A stretch of 64,000 bases of DNA from Limisphaerales bacterium (GTDB lineage: Bacteria > Verrucomicrobiota > Verrucomicrobiia > Limisphaerales > UBA1100), in assembly GCA_014382585.1 (NCBI GenBank), contig JACNJL010000050.1, positions 43,968 through 107,967 of the forward strand. The letters are read 5' to 3'. Shown here in pieces: positions 45,625-56,600 of this stretch (position 1 is its first letter; the number at the start of each line of letters is the position of its first letter). A program made the position numbers and the translations under genes. Under the pieces are notes generated by a model, which was not told the origin of the DNA, did no database searches, and saw only the letters and a program-made list of their open reading frames with translations.

Positions 45625-48231
45625 TTATTTTTGCCGAAATAATTCACTTTTCACAATCAGAAACACCAGGTCCGCCAGTCCGTCGCCACGCTTGCGCAGG
45701 GCGGCGGTAATGCGGTCCACCTCGGCGCGATCGCCGAAGGTCAGCGGCCGGCCCAAGGCGTACGCGGCCATCTTGTGCGCCATGGCGCGCGCGAACTGAT
45801 CCTGTCGATTGGCCAGCAGATAATCCTTCAGCCCTTTCATGCCGCGCAGCTCGTCCTTGTTGAACAACACACTGGCGGCATCGACCGACTCATCACCGAT
45901 CTTGTCGCGCCATTGGCCGAGCGCGTCAAAGTTTTCAAACGCGATGCCCCACGGATCGATCTTCGAGTGGCACGAGATGCACGCCGGATCACTGCGGTGA
46001 TCCTCCATGCGCTGCTTGAGAGTCATCTTGAGAATCTCCGGATCGGCCAGATCAATCTCCGGCACGGCCGGCGGCGGTGGCGGAGGCGGATCGTGCAACA
46101 GGTTTTCCAGCAGCCAAATGCCGCGCTTGAGCGGGTGCGAATCTTTGCCGTCCGAATTCATCACCAGCAATCCCGCGGAGGTGAGCAGACCGCCACGCCG
46201 GATCCCGGGTGGCATTGTCACCTTGCGGAACTGATCGCCGTACACCTCCGGCACGCCGTAATGCCGCGCCAACCGGTCGTTCACCAACACGTAATCGGCA
46301 TGAAGAAACTCCGTAACCGGCCGATTGGCCCGCAGCATCTCGGTGAAGAGCGCCACCGGCTCCTGTTTCATTGCCTCCAGCAGGAGCGGATCCATTTTGC
46401 CGTGCGCCTTGGCATCGATCTTCACAAAATCCAGCTGCTCCATGCCCAGCCATTGGCGCGTGTAATGCCGCGCAAACCGGGCGGCGCGCGGATCGGCCAG
46501 CAATCGCCGCGCCTGCTGCTCCAGCACGTTGGGATCGGACAGTTTCCCTGCTTCGGCCAAGTACATCAGCACGGTATCGGGCGTACTGCTCCAGAGAAAA
46601 AACGACAACCGGCTCGCCAGTTCATGGTCCGAAATGCGCGGCGCGTCTTTCGCTTGGGCGCGGCCGAGGTACAGATAATTCGGTGAGGCCAACACGGTGG
46701 CCAGCACTTCCACCACCGCTTCCTGAAAATCCTCGCACTGCGGCCGCAGCGCTTTGAATAATTTCATTTTCTGATCCACCTCCGCAGCGCTCACCGGCCG
46801 ACGCCAAGCCCGGCGCATGAAGTACTCCAATACCGCGCGTGTGTATTTTGTTTCATCCGACTGCTGTTTGCTCGCGAAGAAAATTGCTGTGTGCGATTCC
46901 GGCGGCCATTGTTCATTCAATGGCGCGATGACCTCCACGTAATCAATCACCAACCCCACCGCCGTACTGGAGGTGTTGCGCAGCTCGATGAATTCGGCCG
47001 GGTTCGGCAATTGCCCGAGCTGTTGAATGTGCCGGAATGCGTTGCGCGGGATCTCTGCCAGCGGCACGTCCCAATGATAAAAGCGCGGCTTGCCCGGCGG
47101 CGCATCGATGGTGAGGTCCTGCCCGCCGACCGCCACAGACACGCGCGAGTCGTTGCTCGCCTGATTACCGAAATGCAGCCGCAAGGTCGGAAATTTTTTG
47201 CCTCGGACCATTTCCTGCGCCGCCCGAATGCGCACGCGCATGATGCCTGTGTCCGGCAATCCGTCGCCTACATCGATGATAAACTTTGAGTTCGCCGGCA
47301 TCACCAGTACATCCGGCGAAACCGGCGGCACGGTCGGCCGCTCGGCCACCGGCTTCCACGCGTACTTCGCGCCGTGGTATGCCCACTTCGTCTGCACGCC
47401 CTGCCCAGTCACTAAATCCTTGAAGTGCGCCCCGCCGGGATTAAGCGAGAATTTTTCCTTCTCCGCTTTTAACACCTCCGCCACCGGCATCCCTTCCTCC
47501 TGCACCTTCTGGCGCGTGCGCTTCACTGCGGCTGCGTACTTTGCCTCAAAACGTTCGGTGAACCCGCGCATGCTCAGCCCATAATATACCGGTGCCGGTC
47601 GGTCGCCGCGCACTGTGGCTAGTTCCAGTGCCCGCCGTGCTTGCGCACGGTATTGCGCGAATTGCCCGGCGGTCATTTGCAGCATGTCCGAGCTGTTCTT
47701 GAAGCCGTCCTCCGACGAGGTTTCCGGCGGCAGATCGCGTGAAAAGTCATGCGGCAATCCGAGCAGATCTTGCATCGCGTATTTGTATTCGTACCGCGTC
47801 ATCCGGCGGAACGTGGTGTGACCGCCCTCCGCTCGTCGCGCCTCTGAGGCCGCGCGGATTTCCCCGGCCAGCCAATCAACCACCTTCACGCGATCGGCAT
47901 CGGCCAACTTCACATCCGAATCGGGCGGCGGCATCTCGCCATTGGTCAACACGCCCTGCACCTCCAGCCACCAGCTCACATCCTTGCCCTTCAGCAAATC
48001 CGGATCCAAGGCATCCACCCGAAACTTCGCTTTCTGCTTATCCGGCCCGTGACACTCCAAGCAAGACGCCTTTAACACCGGCCAAATCGCCTTGCGGAAA
48101 ACATCCAGGTTCGCCTTGGGCGCTTCGGTCGCCGTCAATGGGCTCGAGCCGAATAATAACATCGCCAAGACCCCGAGAACGCAAAGGGGGAAACCGACAC
48201 GCCAAGCGCAGCGTTGTAGTGAACTCATCAT
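45625..48231 (-). CDS. DUF1592-type diheme protein with beta-sandwich insert
   Basis: An 868-residue protein with signal sequence VGFPLCVLGVLAMLLFGSSPLTA. PSCyt1 motif CLECH begins at Cys57, followed by 'GPDKQKAKFRVDALDPDLLKG'. DUF1587 has 'FRRMTRYEYKYAMQDLLGL'. A ~200-residue beta-rich insert follows (~270-470). DUF1595 ('EYFMRRAWRRPVSAAEVDQKM'), DUF1592 ('LASRLSFFLWSSTPDTVLMYLAEAGKL'), DUF1588 with CISCH near 750, and DUF1585 complete it. Highly similar in layout and sequence to the 828-residue protein at 49783. Electron-transfer role is inferred from the two hemes. Confidence 0.92.
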   Translation of the reverse strand: MMSSLQRCAWRVGFPLCVLGVLAMLLFGSSPLTATEAPKANLDVFRKAIWPVLKASCLECHGPDKQKAKFRVDALDPDLLKGKDVSWWLEVQGVLTNGEMPPPDSDVKLADADRVKVVDWLAGEIRAASEARRAEGGHTTFRRMTRYEYKYAMQDLLGLPHDFSRDLPPETSSEDGFKNSSDMLQMTAGQFAQYRAQARRALELATVRGDRPAPVYYGLSMRGFTERFEAKYAAAVKRTRQKVQEEGMPVAEVLKAEKEKFSLNPGGAHFKDLVTGQGVQTKWAYHGAKYAWKPVAERPTVPPVSPDVLVMPANSKFIIDVGDGLPDTGIMRVRIRAAQEMVRGKKFPTLRLHFGNQASNDSRVSVAVGGQDLTIDAPPGKPRFYHWDVPLAEIPRNAFRHIQQLGQLPNPAEFIELRNTSSTAVGLVIDYVEVIAPLNEQWPPESHTAIFFASKQQSDETKYTRAVLEYFMRRAWRRPVSAAEVDQKMKLFKALRPQCEDFQEAVVEVLATVLASPNYLYLGRAQAKDAPRISDHELASRLSFFLWSSTPDTVLMYLAEAGKLSDPNVLEQQARRLLADPRAARFARHYTRQWLGMEQLDFVKIDAKAHGKMDPLLLEAMKQEPVALFTEMLRANRPVTEFLHADYVLVNDRLARHYGVPEVYGDQFRKVTMPPGIRRGGLLTSAGLLVMNSDGKDSHPLKRGIWLLENLLHDPPPPPPPAVPEIDLADPEILKMTLKQRMEDHRSDPACISCHSKIDPWGIAFENFDALGQWRDKIGDESVDAASVLFNKDELRGMKGLKDYLLANRQDQFARAMAHKMAAYALGRPLTFGDRAEVDRITAALRKRGDGLADLVFLIVKSELFRQK

Positions 48232-48349
48232 CGTGACTGCTTGCCCGCCAATAGCAATTTACTACGGACGGATTCGTGCAGAGGATGACTTGGACGTCCC
48301 CGAAGGCAAGTGCCTTCAGTTCACTGGAGAAATTGTCACCGAAATCGGC

Positions 48350-49753
48350 TTACATGCGGTTCAGCGTGCCCGTGCATCCGGCAAAGGAGTCGGTCTCGAC
48401 GCCGAGCCGCTGGAGAACGCTGACGAACAGGTGACCCAACGGCTGATCTTCCTCCTTGGCCGTGCCGCGCCAACCCGCGTCGCTAATGACGCCGGCACCG
48501 GGCAGACTGCCGTCTTTAAGCAGACTGACGTACTGGAGGTAGCGGCCGTTATTGAAGCCGAGGTTTTTGCCGCCCGCGGAGACGATGGGATAATTCCGCG
48601 AGAGGTGAAAACTGCTGGAGGCCGAGCCGTGCATGGCGAAGGTGTTGTCGAGCATGTTGCCTTTGCCGGTCGGTTCGGGCGTATCCTTGAGCTTCTTCAC
48701 GAAGCGCCCGAATTCTTCCATCTGATAGCGGTTATAGGTACCGAGGTTTTGCCAACCGTTCGTTTTCTTCACGGCATGCGTCAGGCCATGCGCGCCGCCC
48801 AGATCGACGGCCTTGGAAAGCAGATCGTGCGGGCCACCGCCGTTTTCCCGGCCAAGCTGGAACGTCGCCACACGGGTGGAGTCGCTCAGAAAAGCGAGGT
48901 AGATCAGGTCGTACATAGTCTGGAAATACTGCTTGGCCTCGGCGGGGCCGGCTTCCAGATGCAGATTCGCCGAATCGATGTCCGGCAACGGCGTGTCCAA
49001 CCAGTGCCGGGCTTTGGTGAGTCGAACCTCGGTGTCGCGGACGGAGTCCAGATATTGCTGGAGTGTTTCCTGATCGCGCTTGGAGAGTTTGCGTCCGAGC
49101 GAGCGGGTGTCTTCGATCAGCAAATCCAGAGCGCTCTTGCTCCGGGCCAATCGGCCGGCGGCTTCCTTGCCATCGGCGACAAACAGCAGGTCGAAGACTT
49201 GCTTGGGCTTGTTCATCGCCGGGATGGCGCGGCCTTCCCGGTTAAAGGACTGCGTCTGCGCACCGCGCGGACCGCCGATACCGCCGTTGGTGGACATCAC
49301 CAGAGAAGCGTGCCGGGTGGCGTCGCCGATGTGCTCGGCGTAGAGCTGATCCAGCGAGATGGAATTCTTATAAGGACCGTGGCCCTTGGTGTCCGCGCCG
49401 GTCAGATACTGGTCGGCATTGGAGTGACCGTGCACGCGCCGGACGGCTGGGTGAGAGAGACCAGAATAGATGGTAATGTCCTTGCGCAGCGGTTCGAGGA
49501 CATCGAGCACCTTGGTGAGTTGGAAATCTTTTTCGCCACCGTGTGGGAACCAGCTCCAGTCTTTCCAGGCCGGATCTTTCCGAATGGGCACCCCGACGCC
49601 ATCGGGATGATAGACGCTGACAAAACGCTTCGGCGTTGCATTGGCTTTCCGGCCATCTGCCGCAAAAGTCTCGAGCCAAGGCAAAGCCAGAGCGATGCCA
49701 GTTCCGCGCAGAAAAGTTCTGCGTGTGAATGCGCTTGCGATGGATGTCCTCAT
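48350..49753 (-). CDS. DUF1552 family Tat-exported protein
   Basis: A 467-residue protein with Tat signal AFTRRTFLRGTGIALALPWL. Blocks '[46 protein letters not shown]', 'IYSGLSHPAVRRVHGHSNADQYLTGAD' and '[26 protein letters not shown]' nearly mirror the protein at 44212-45606. It lies 29 bp downstream of its DUF1592 partner; the 118-bp gap to the next DUF1592 gene is the longest inside this six-gene block and could hold an internal promoter. Function unknown beyond the family. Confidence 0.92.
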   Translation of the reverse strand: MRTSIASAFTRRTFLRGTGIALALPWLETFAADGRKANATPKRFVSVYHPDGVGVPIRKDPAWKDWSWFPHGGEKDFQLTKVLDVLEPLRKDITIYSGLSHPAVRRVHGHSNADQYLTGADTKGHGPYKNSISLDQLYAEHIGDATRHASLVMSTNGGIGGPRGAQTQSFNREGRAIPAMNKPKQVFDLLFVADGKEAAGRLARSKSALDLLIEDTRSLGRKLSKRDQETLQQYLDSVRDTEVRLTKARHWLDTPLPDIDSANLHLEAGPAEAKQYFQTMYDLIYLAFLSDSTRVATFQLGRENGGGPHDLLSKAVDLGGAHGLTHAVKKTNGWQNLGTYNRYQMEEFGRFVKKLKDTPEPTGKGNMLDNTFAMHGSASSSFHLSRNYPIVSAGGKNLGFNNGRYLQYVSLLKDGSLPGAGVISDAGWRGTAKEEDQPLGHLFVSVLQRLGVETDSFAGCTGTLNRM

Positions 49754-49782
49754 CTCATGAATAGTATACTGATATTGGCCCG

Positions 49783-52269
49783 TTATTTGGAGTTAAAAAT
49801 GCGACTTTGAACAAGTAGATGCACCAGATCGCGAAGCCGATCGCCCTGCGTCCTGAACTGCGTCGTTAATTCCTCCACATCCGCGCGATCGGCAAACGTC
49901 AGGTGCCGACCCAACGCGTAGGCGGTCAGCTTATGCGTGATGGCGCGGGCGAACTGATCCTGTCGCTCGGCGAGCAGGTATTCCTTCAGGCCGTCCATGC
50001 CCGCCAAGGGTTGCTTGTTAAACAACTTCGAAGTGGCGTCCACCGGCTTGCCCTTGATCGTGGTGCGGAAGGATCCCATCGCGTCGTAGTGTTCAAACGC
50101 GATCCCCCACGGATCAATCCGTGCGTGGCAGGAATAACAGGCGGGATCATCGCGATGATCGGCGATGCGCTCCTTCAAGGTCATCTTGGCAATCTCCGGA
50201 TCGGCGAGATCCACCTCGGGCACATTGGGCGGCGGCGGAGGCGGCGGATCGTGCAGCATGCGTTCCAGCATCCAGACGCCGCGCTTGAGGGGATGAGAAT
50301 CCTTGCCGTCCGAGTTCATCGCCAACACTGCCGCGCCGGTCATCAATCCGCCGCGTTGGTGCCGGGCCTCGAGGGCTACCTTACGGAAATGCAGACCGTG
50401 CACATCGGGAATCCGATAATGCTGCGCCAGCTTGGCGTTGACCACCACGTAGTCCGAATGAATGAAATCCATGACACTGCCATTGGCCTGCAGCACATTT
50501 TCAAAAAAGGCAACCGGCTCGTCTGCCATGGCGTTCTTGAGCTGATCATCCCGGATATGGTCTACGCTGTTCAGGCCGTCCAGCCCGAGCCATTGGCTGA
50601 CGAAATGCCGCGTGAACCGTTTGGCGCGCGGATCAGCCAACATGCGGTCCACCTGCACGGCCAACACCTTGGGCTCCCGCAATTTCCCTCGACGGGCCAG
50701 ATCAAGCAACGACTCATCCGGAATGCTCGACCAGAGAAACACCGCCAACCGGCCTGCCAATTCAAATTCGTTGATCCCCGAGGGCGCCGCCTTGGGCGCC
50801 CCGGCATCGCGCTGGGCTAGGTAGAGAAATTCCGGATGCGCCAGCACCGTGGCCAACACTTCGACCATCGCGCCTTCGAACGACTCAAACTGCGGCCGGT
50901 ATTCGTCGAATAATTTAACATACCGAGCCACTTCCGGTAGGGCGACCGATCGACGCCACGCACGCCCCATGAACCGCTCCAGCACCTCGCGCGCATACAC
51001 CGCCTCGTCTCCGCGATTCCCGGTCTCGAAGAAAATCGCCGTGTGCGTCTTGGGCGGCCATTGCGCGTAAAACGGCGCGGTGATCTCGACGTGATCAAAC
51101 TGAACGTGCAGCCCGTTCACCAGAGTCACATTCCGAATGTGCAGAAACTCATCACGCCGCGGGAATGTGGTTTCCAGTTTGCGAAATGGATTGCGCTGAA
51201 TATCGGCCAGTTGAATGTCGAAATGAACGAACTCCGGTTTGCCTGCCGGCGCCTTGACGAGCACATCCCGCTCGCTGATCACGTTTGAGAAATTCGCATT
51301 GTTGCTCGTGTGCGCGCTGAACCCCAACTGCAAACTGGCGTCTCCCTTCAGTTCCTCGGTGGATCGCGCCGCCCGAATGCTGATCCGCATCGTGCCCGCG
51401 TCTGGTAGAAACCGATCCAACCCGACCTTCCATTCGTTATTGCGCGGCAACTCCATGTAGACCTTGGAAGAGGGCTGAACCTGCACAGCCGCCGTATCGT
51501 CCAGCGGCCGATACATCCCGCCGGAAAAAGGAACGCCCACACCCGTCTCCCGGTTCAGCAGATGGGCGCGCTTGCGGTGATTGGCGTATTTCTCATCGTC
51601 TCGACGAAAGACCTTGGCCTTCTGGGACTTGGCGGTTTGCTCGAATAACTTCTCCAACGGCAACACATACTTCACCGTCTTGGGCCGTTCACCGGTCACG
51701 ATCGCCCGTCGCAATGCTTTCAGGCCAATCTCGCGATAGGTTTGAAACTGCATGGAAGACATCTGCAACAGCTCCGAGCTGTTTTTGAATCCATCCTCCG
51801 AGGCCGTCTCCGGCGGCAACCGATCCACCAGCGAATGGTCCAGCCCTAGCAAATCGCGCAGTGCGTAGTCGTATTCGTAGCGAGTGAGGCGACGGAACGA
51901 CGAACGCCCCTGTGCGCTGCGGGCCACGCGCGAGGCCTGCTGGATCTCGCGGGAAAGCCAATCGATCACCACCGCCCGGTCGGCATCCTGTAAGTGCACC
52001 TCGGCATCCTCCGGCGGCATCTCGCCATTGCCGATCACGCCGAACACCTCCAACCACCAGCTCACGTCCTCTCCTTTCAGCAAGTCGGGGTCCAGCGTGT
52101 CCACGCGAAATTTCCCCTTCTGCTTGTCCGGCCCGTGGCAACTCACACACGCCCGTTTCAGCACCGGCTCAACCGTCTTGCGAAACCCATCCAAATCCGC
52201 CTTCGGCGTCGCCGCCCAAGCCAGTCCGCCCAACATCCCCCAAGCCACTGCTGTCCCAATGAATCTCAT
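49783..52269 (-). CDS. DUF1592-type diheme protein with beta-sandwich insert
   Basis: An 828-residue protein with signal MRFIGTAVAWGMLGGLAWA. PSCyt1 motif CVSCH begins at Cys41, then 'GPDKQKGKFRVDTLDPDLLKGEDVSWWLEVFG', nearly identical to the 868-residue paralogue. DUF1587 ('FRRLTRYEYDYALRDLLGL'), a beta-rich insert (~250-440), DUF1595 ('RFMGRAWRRSVALPEVARYV'), DUF1592 ('LAGRLAVFLWSSIPDESLLDLARRGKL'), DUF1588 with CYSCH near 711, and DUF1585. It is the first gene of the three-pair block and lies 47 bp after the GDSL-DUF1080 gene. Confidence 0.92.
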   Translation of the reverse strand: MRFIGTAVAWGMLGGLAWAATPKADLDGFRKTVEPVLKRACVSCHGPDKQKGKFRVDTLDPDLLKGEDVSWWLEVFGVIGNGEMPPEDAEVHLQDADRAVVIDWLSREIQQASRVARSAQGRSSFRRLTRYEYDYALRDLLGLDHSLVDRLPPETASEDGFKNSSELLQMSSMQFQTYREIGLKALRRAIVTGERPKTVKYVLPLEKLFEQTAKSQKAKVFRRDDEKYANHRKRAHLLNRETGVGVPFSGGMYRPLDDTAAVQVQPSSKVYMELPRNNEWKVGLDRFLPDAGTMRISIRAARSTEELKGDASLQLGFSAHTSNNANFSNVISERDVLVKAPAGKPEFVHFDIQLADIQRNPFRKLETTFPRRDEFLHIRNVTLVNGLHVQFDHVEITAPFYAQWPPKTHTAIFFETGNRGDEAVYAREVLERFMGRAWRRSVALPEVARYVKLFDEYRPQFESFEGAMVEVLATVLAHPEFLYLAQRDAGAPKAAPSGINEFELAGRLAVFLWSSIPDESLLDLARRGKLREPKVLAVQVDRMLADPRAKRFTRHFVSQWLGLDGLNSVDHIRDDQLKNAMADEPVAFFENVLQANGSVMDFIHSDYVVVNAKLAQHYRIPDVHGLHFRKVALEARHQRGGLMTGAAVLAMNSDGKDSHPLKRGVWMLERMLHDPPPPPPPNVPEVDLADPEIAKMTLKERIADHRDDPACYSCHARIDPWGIAFEHYDAMGSFRTTIKGKPVDATSKLFNKQPLAGMDGLKEYLLAERQDQFARAITHKLTAYALGRHLTFADRADVEELTTQFRTQGDRLRDLVHLLVQSRIFNSK

Positions 52270-52316
52270 AACTGTTCGCGCTGATCAGACCCGCCAATGC
52301 CCAAATCCATTCGAAG

Positions 52317-53585
52317 CTATTTCAATTCCTTCACGCGAATGTTGCGGTATTCCATCTGGCCGCGATCGCCTTCGAGGCCAATGGGGCCAGTAGCGGGCAC
52401 TTTAAATTCGGCGTTGAGCACTTCGCCATTGCAAGTGCAGTGGGCGACGCCGTCCTTAACCACGGCCACAATTTCGTTCCAGTCCTGCGGCTTGTATTTT
52501 TTTAGCTCCTTCCACGGCCCGGCGAGAATGTAGTCGCGGCACTGCAGTTGCGGTCGCCGAATGAACACGCCGCTGTCGGCATTGGGCGTGGCGCGGAACT
52601 GGAGTTTCAAAATAAAATTCTTGGGAAACTCGCGCGTGGTCCAGAGCTGCTGAATGCGTCGACCCTCGGGCGGTGTGGTCACCACAAGGCGACCGTTGAT
52701 CGCGCGGTAACGACCGTCGCTGCTGGCCTTTTTGCCGTCAAAGATGGCGGTCTTTTCCTGCGTGCGCTGATTCCGGAATCCCCAGCCGGTGAGATCTTTG
52801 CCGTTGAAAATGCGAACGAAACCGGCTTCCGCTTCAAACGCCGGGCTGAGCGTCTCCACAAACCCATGCGTCGCCAGCAACGGTTGCAGGGCGGCGGCCC
52901 ATTTGTCGTAGCCGGTCTGGTTCGGGTGCAACAAATCGGGAAACTCCGCCTTCTTGGCGTCGCCCTTCGCATCAGCAAAAAGCATCCACGTGTCGAGTAC
53001 GGTAACTTGCGGATCGCCTTTCACGGCGGCGAAGTACAGCTGATTGATCTTCTTGATCTGATCAGCCGGACGCTTTTTGGAAGCCGAACTGGGGAACGTG
53101 TTGCAGAGAATAATCGGCATCGTAGCATTGTGTTTCTTGAGCGCGGCAATGATGAGCTTGAGGTTGGCGGCAATGACCTCCGGTGCGGCACCTTCCTCGA
53201 GATCGTTGGTACCGATCAGGATCACCACGCCCTTGGGATTGAGCGACAGCACATCCTCCTTCAATCGGATGAGCACGCCGCGTGTGGTGTCCCCGCTGAT
53301 ACCGCGATTGGCCACCGGCACGTTTTTGAAATGCCCGCGAAATTGATCGCCCCACCCTTGCGTGATGGAGTCGCCCAGAAACACCAACGCCCCCTGATCC
53401 GTCTTCACGCGCTCCGCCCAGCCGCTGCGTTTGCGTTCCCACAATTTCTGGAACCACTCATAACGGCGGATCGGCCCTTCACCCGGCAACCCCTTATCCG
53501 TGGCCGGAATGGCAAACTTCGAGGCGCCCACCACATCGAGGGCAAAGACGAGCGATAACAGTAGAAACAAGCGATGCGTTTTCAT
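52317..53585 (-). CDS. GDSL/SGNH hydrolase fused to DUF1080 (3-keto-disaccharide hydrolase-type) domain
   Basis: A 422-residue protein; the ATG at 53585 starts the signal peptide MKTHRLFLLLSLVFALDVVG. The N-terminal part has the SGNH blocks: Ser73 (FLGDSITQGW), Gly98 (NRGISGDT), Asn127 (GTNDLEEG) and Asp217/His220 (FPDLLHPNQTGY), as in PAF-acetylhydrolase-like deacylases. Residues ~257-422 are a DUF1080 jelly-roll ('RIFNGKDLTGWGF', 'SGVFIRRPQLQCRDY', 'DWNEIVAVVKDGVAHCTCNGE'), a family with members that cleave or bind 3-keto-glycosides. The combination suggests a two-function or substrate-targeted deacetylase. It sits between two DUF1592 genes. Confidence 0.9.
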   Translation of the reverse strand: MKTHRLFLLLSLVFALDVVGASKFAIPATDKGLPGEGPIRRYEWFQKLWERKRSGWAERVKTDQGALVFLGDSITQGWGDQFRGHFKNVPVANRGISGDTTRGVLIRLKEDVLSLNPKGVVILIGTNDLEEGAAPEVIAANLKLIIAALKKHNATMPIILCNTFPSSASKKRPADQIKKINQLYFAAVKGDPQVTVLDTWMLFADAKGDAKKAEFPDLLHPNQTGYDKWAAALQPLLATHGFVETLSPAFEAEAGFVRIFNGKDLTGWGFRNQRTQEKTAIFDGKKASSDGRYRAINGRLVVTTPPEGRRIQQLWTTREFPKNFILKLQFRATPNADSGVFIRRPQLQCRDYILAGPWKELKKYKPQDWNEIVAVVKDGVAHCTCNGEVLNAEFKVPATGPIGLEGDRGQMEYRNIRVKELK

Positions 53586-53660
53586 GCGTCGCAAAGCGTC
53601 AGGGATGGATCCGCTCAAGGCAAGCGAGGACTGTGCCGAACCATTGACCGCACTCCGGCG

Positions 53661-56600
53661 CTATTTCTGCAGGAAAATCTCGCTGGTGGCGATGAGGTGG
53701 ACGAGGTCGCGGAGGCGGTTGCCGTTTTGGGCGAGAGCGGTGGTGAGGCGGTTGATTTCGCCGCGGTCAATCGGTTCCAACCGACGGCCGGTGGCGTAGG
53801 TGAGCATTTTCTCAGTGAGACACCGGGCGAAATCCGGCTCGCGTTTGAGGAGCATTTGCTTGAAGGCGACGATGTCGGCGAGTTCATCCCCATTGGGGAG
53901 CATGGTGGCAGGATCAATCTGCGGCCGTCCGTCGGTGCGGTAGTGCGTGCGCCATCGGCCAACGGGGTCGAAGTTTTCAAAGGCGAACCCCATGGGATCA
54001 ATCTTGCGATGGCAACTAGCGCAGGCTTCGTGGTTACGATGGCGTTCGAGTTGTTCGCGGATGGTCTTGGCTCCGCGTAGATCGGGCGAGAGCGGTTCCA
54101 CATCGGGCGGCGGCGGCGCGGGCGGCGTGCCGAGGATGTTTTCCAGCAGCCACACACCGCGCACGATGGGTGAGGTGTCGACGCCATTGGCGGTGGCGGT
54201 CATCACCGCGGGCATGGTGAGGATTCCGCCGCGGCGCGGATCGCCGGTGGGAACGCGAATCATGCGTTCGCCTGGCACGTCGTCGCGACCGTACATCCAG
54301 CGGGCGATATGGGCGTTAAGGAAAGTGTGATCGGAATGGATGAAGGTGGTAATGCGTTCGTTACGCGCAAGCACGTCCGCAAAAAACGCCGTGGCCTGCT
54401 TGGAAAGCATCGGCTCCATTCTGCGGTCGTGATAAAAACGAAACGGACCGCCCTTCTCCGGCGGCATCTTGCCGAGCTTATCAAGCCGCAACCACGTAGC
54501 CGTGAAATTCTGTTCGAACGCCTCGGCGCGTGGATCCTTGAGCATCCGCTCCACTTGCGCGCGCATGACGGCCGGTTCGCGCAGCTTGTTTTCTGCCGCG
54601 AGTCGGAAGAGCGTCTCGTCGGGCATGGACGACCACAGGAAATAACTGAGGCGCGAGGCCAGCACGTGGGTGTCGAGGTCGCCGGTATTTTCGCGCAGAT
54701 ACAAAAAGCGCGGCGAACACAACAGCGCGGTGTAACCAGCCTGTAGCGCGCGAATGGCGCGGGCTTCATCGGGGTTGCCGACAATTTGCTGCGGCGCGGT
54801 TTGCGTCACCGACAAAGGCGAACTCGCAATGCCCGGCCCACTCCACGCCAAGCGCAAGCTATTGGGCTGGCCATAGGCAAAATACTCCAGCCGAATGACG
54901 TGCGTGCCCTTGGCCAATTGCACCTTACCACGCTTGCTGGAGGCGCCGTGCAGGCCGTCGTGCTCGATGACTTTTTGGCGACCGATCAGAAGCCGCGAAC
55001 CGTCGTCCGACGCCAGCTCAAACGCATACTCACCAGCCACCGGCGTTTCCAGGCGGCCCTCAAACACCATGCCGTAATGCTCAGGCTTGCGCGCGGGGCG
55101 AAGATCGATCAACCCACCGGCCAACGCGCCCTCGGCCGCCGGCTTCAGCTCGTCGAACTTCGGTAACCGGGTCCATTTGCCATGATACACGCGGTATTTC
55201 AAATCCTTGATCGCACCCAGCGCCTTGTTTTGCCCCGCCTTGGGATCCGCCATCATGCCGCGCACGAGCTGCACGTACGGCGCCACCTCCGCGTCCGTCA
55301 CCGACCGGCGCCACGCCCGCGTGGCGAAGGTTTGCAACAGCTGTTCGACATCTGCCTCGCCCACCGGCCCCGTGCCGTACAACGCCGTGTGACTGCGCGG
55401 CGGCCATTGATCGATCAGCGGCTCGAGCTTTAGACTGTAAATGCGAACATGCGGCCCGGCATAGCCCGCCTTGAGCAGCACGCGCGCCATCTCCACCGGC
55501 CAGGCGTCGTACACTTCCTTCGGCACCGCCTTGCGATCGGGGCGCGGCTTGAATTGCGCCGGATAATATTGTTCCACCAACCGCTCGGCGCGAAAGTTGC
55601 GGTCGTACGGACCGTTCTCCCAGCCGACCCACGGCGTCCAGGTGTCATCAATCCACACCTCGGCACTGAACGTCCGTCGCTTGCCGTCACCAGGCAATTG
55701 CCACACCTGCACGGCATGCGATGTCGGACCGCCGATACCGCCATTGCGCACATCGGCCAGGTGCAGGCCGATCTCAAACGGCTTACTCTGGTCGGTCTTG
55801 GCCAGTTCATCCCACGGATGTTTTTGGTTGTGGCCAGACACCTCCACCGTCACGCGATAACGCGCCGCGGTGCTCACGCCGCCGCCCAGTTCGCGGGGCA
55901 TCAGCCGACCATCGGAGCCTTCATAATAACGCTGCGTGAGCAGGTCGGATTCCTTGTCAAACTCCTCGCGCGCGACGGTCTCGATCGTGCGCTGGCCCAG
56001 TTTGCGACCCTGCACAAACGGTGCGGGGAATACGCGCGGCGTGGTGTCCGGCTTAGGGCCCGTGTGCGTGGCGGCCGCCAGCGTTTCTTCCGCGGCACCC
56101 AGCGTGAGCTTCAGCAGAAAATCAGACATCACCAACCGGTCGCCGATGTTGGCAAAGCCCTCGTCCAGTTCGTCCTCAGGAAACAACCGCACCGGATCGT
56201 TGCCCTTACGTTCCACCCGCCCGTTGCCGTTATTGTCCACCAACCCGCTCACCGCTCCGGGCCGGTACGCTGCGCCCTTCAGATAAAGCAGATCACGCAG
56301 GGTATTGCGCAGTTCGAGACGGTTCAGGCGGCGAATGACCGTTTGGCCGCCGGTGCTTTTGCGCTGGGCATACGCCAACTCCAGCCGCGCACTGAGGGCA
56401 TCGATAAACTTGGCAGTATCCGCGCGCTCCGGTTGCGCAGCTTTCTTGGGCGGCATCTCGCCGAGGTTCAGTTGATCCAGCGCATCCTGCCAAATCTCCA
56501 GCGTACGGCGGTCACTAAGGTCTGTGTCGAGCGTATCGAAGCGGATTTCATTCTTCTGCTTATCCGGCCCGTGGCACTCAAGACAGTGCGTGCGCAAAAA

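Noticed and set aside
48092..49810. 572-codon plus-strand open frame
   Set aside because: It is the antisense shadow of the DUF1552 gene at 48350-49753 and has no domain or start signal.
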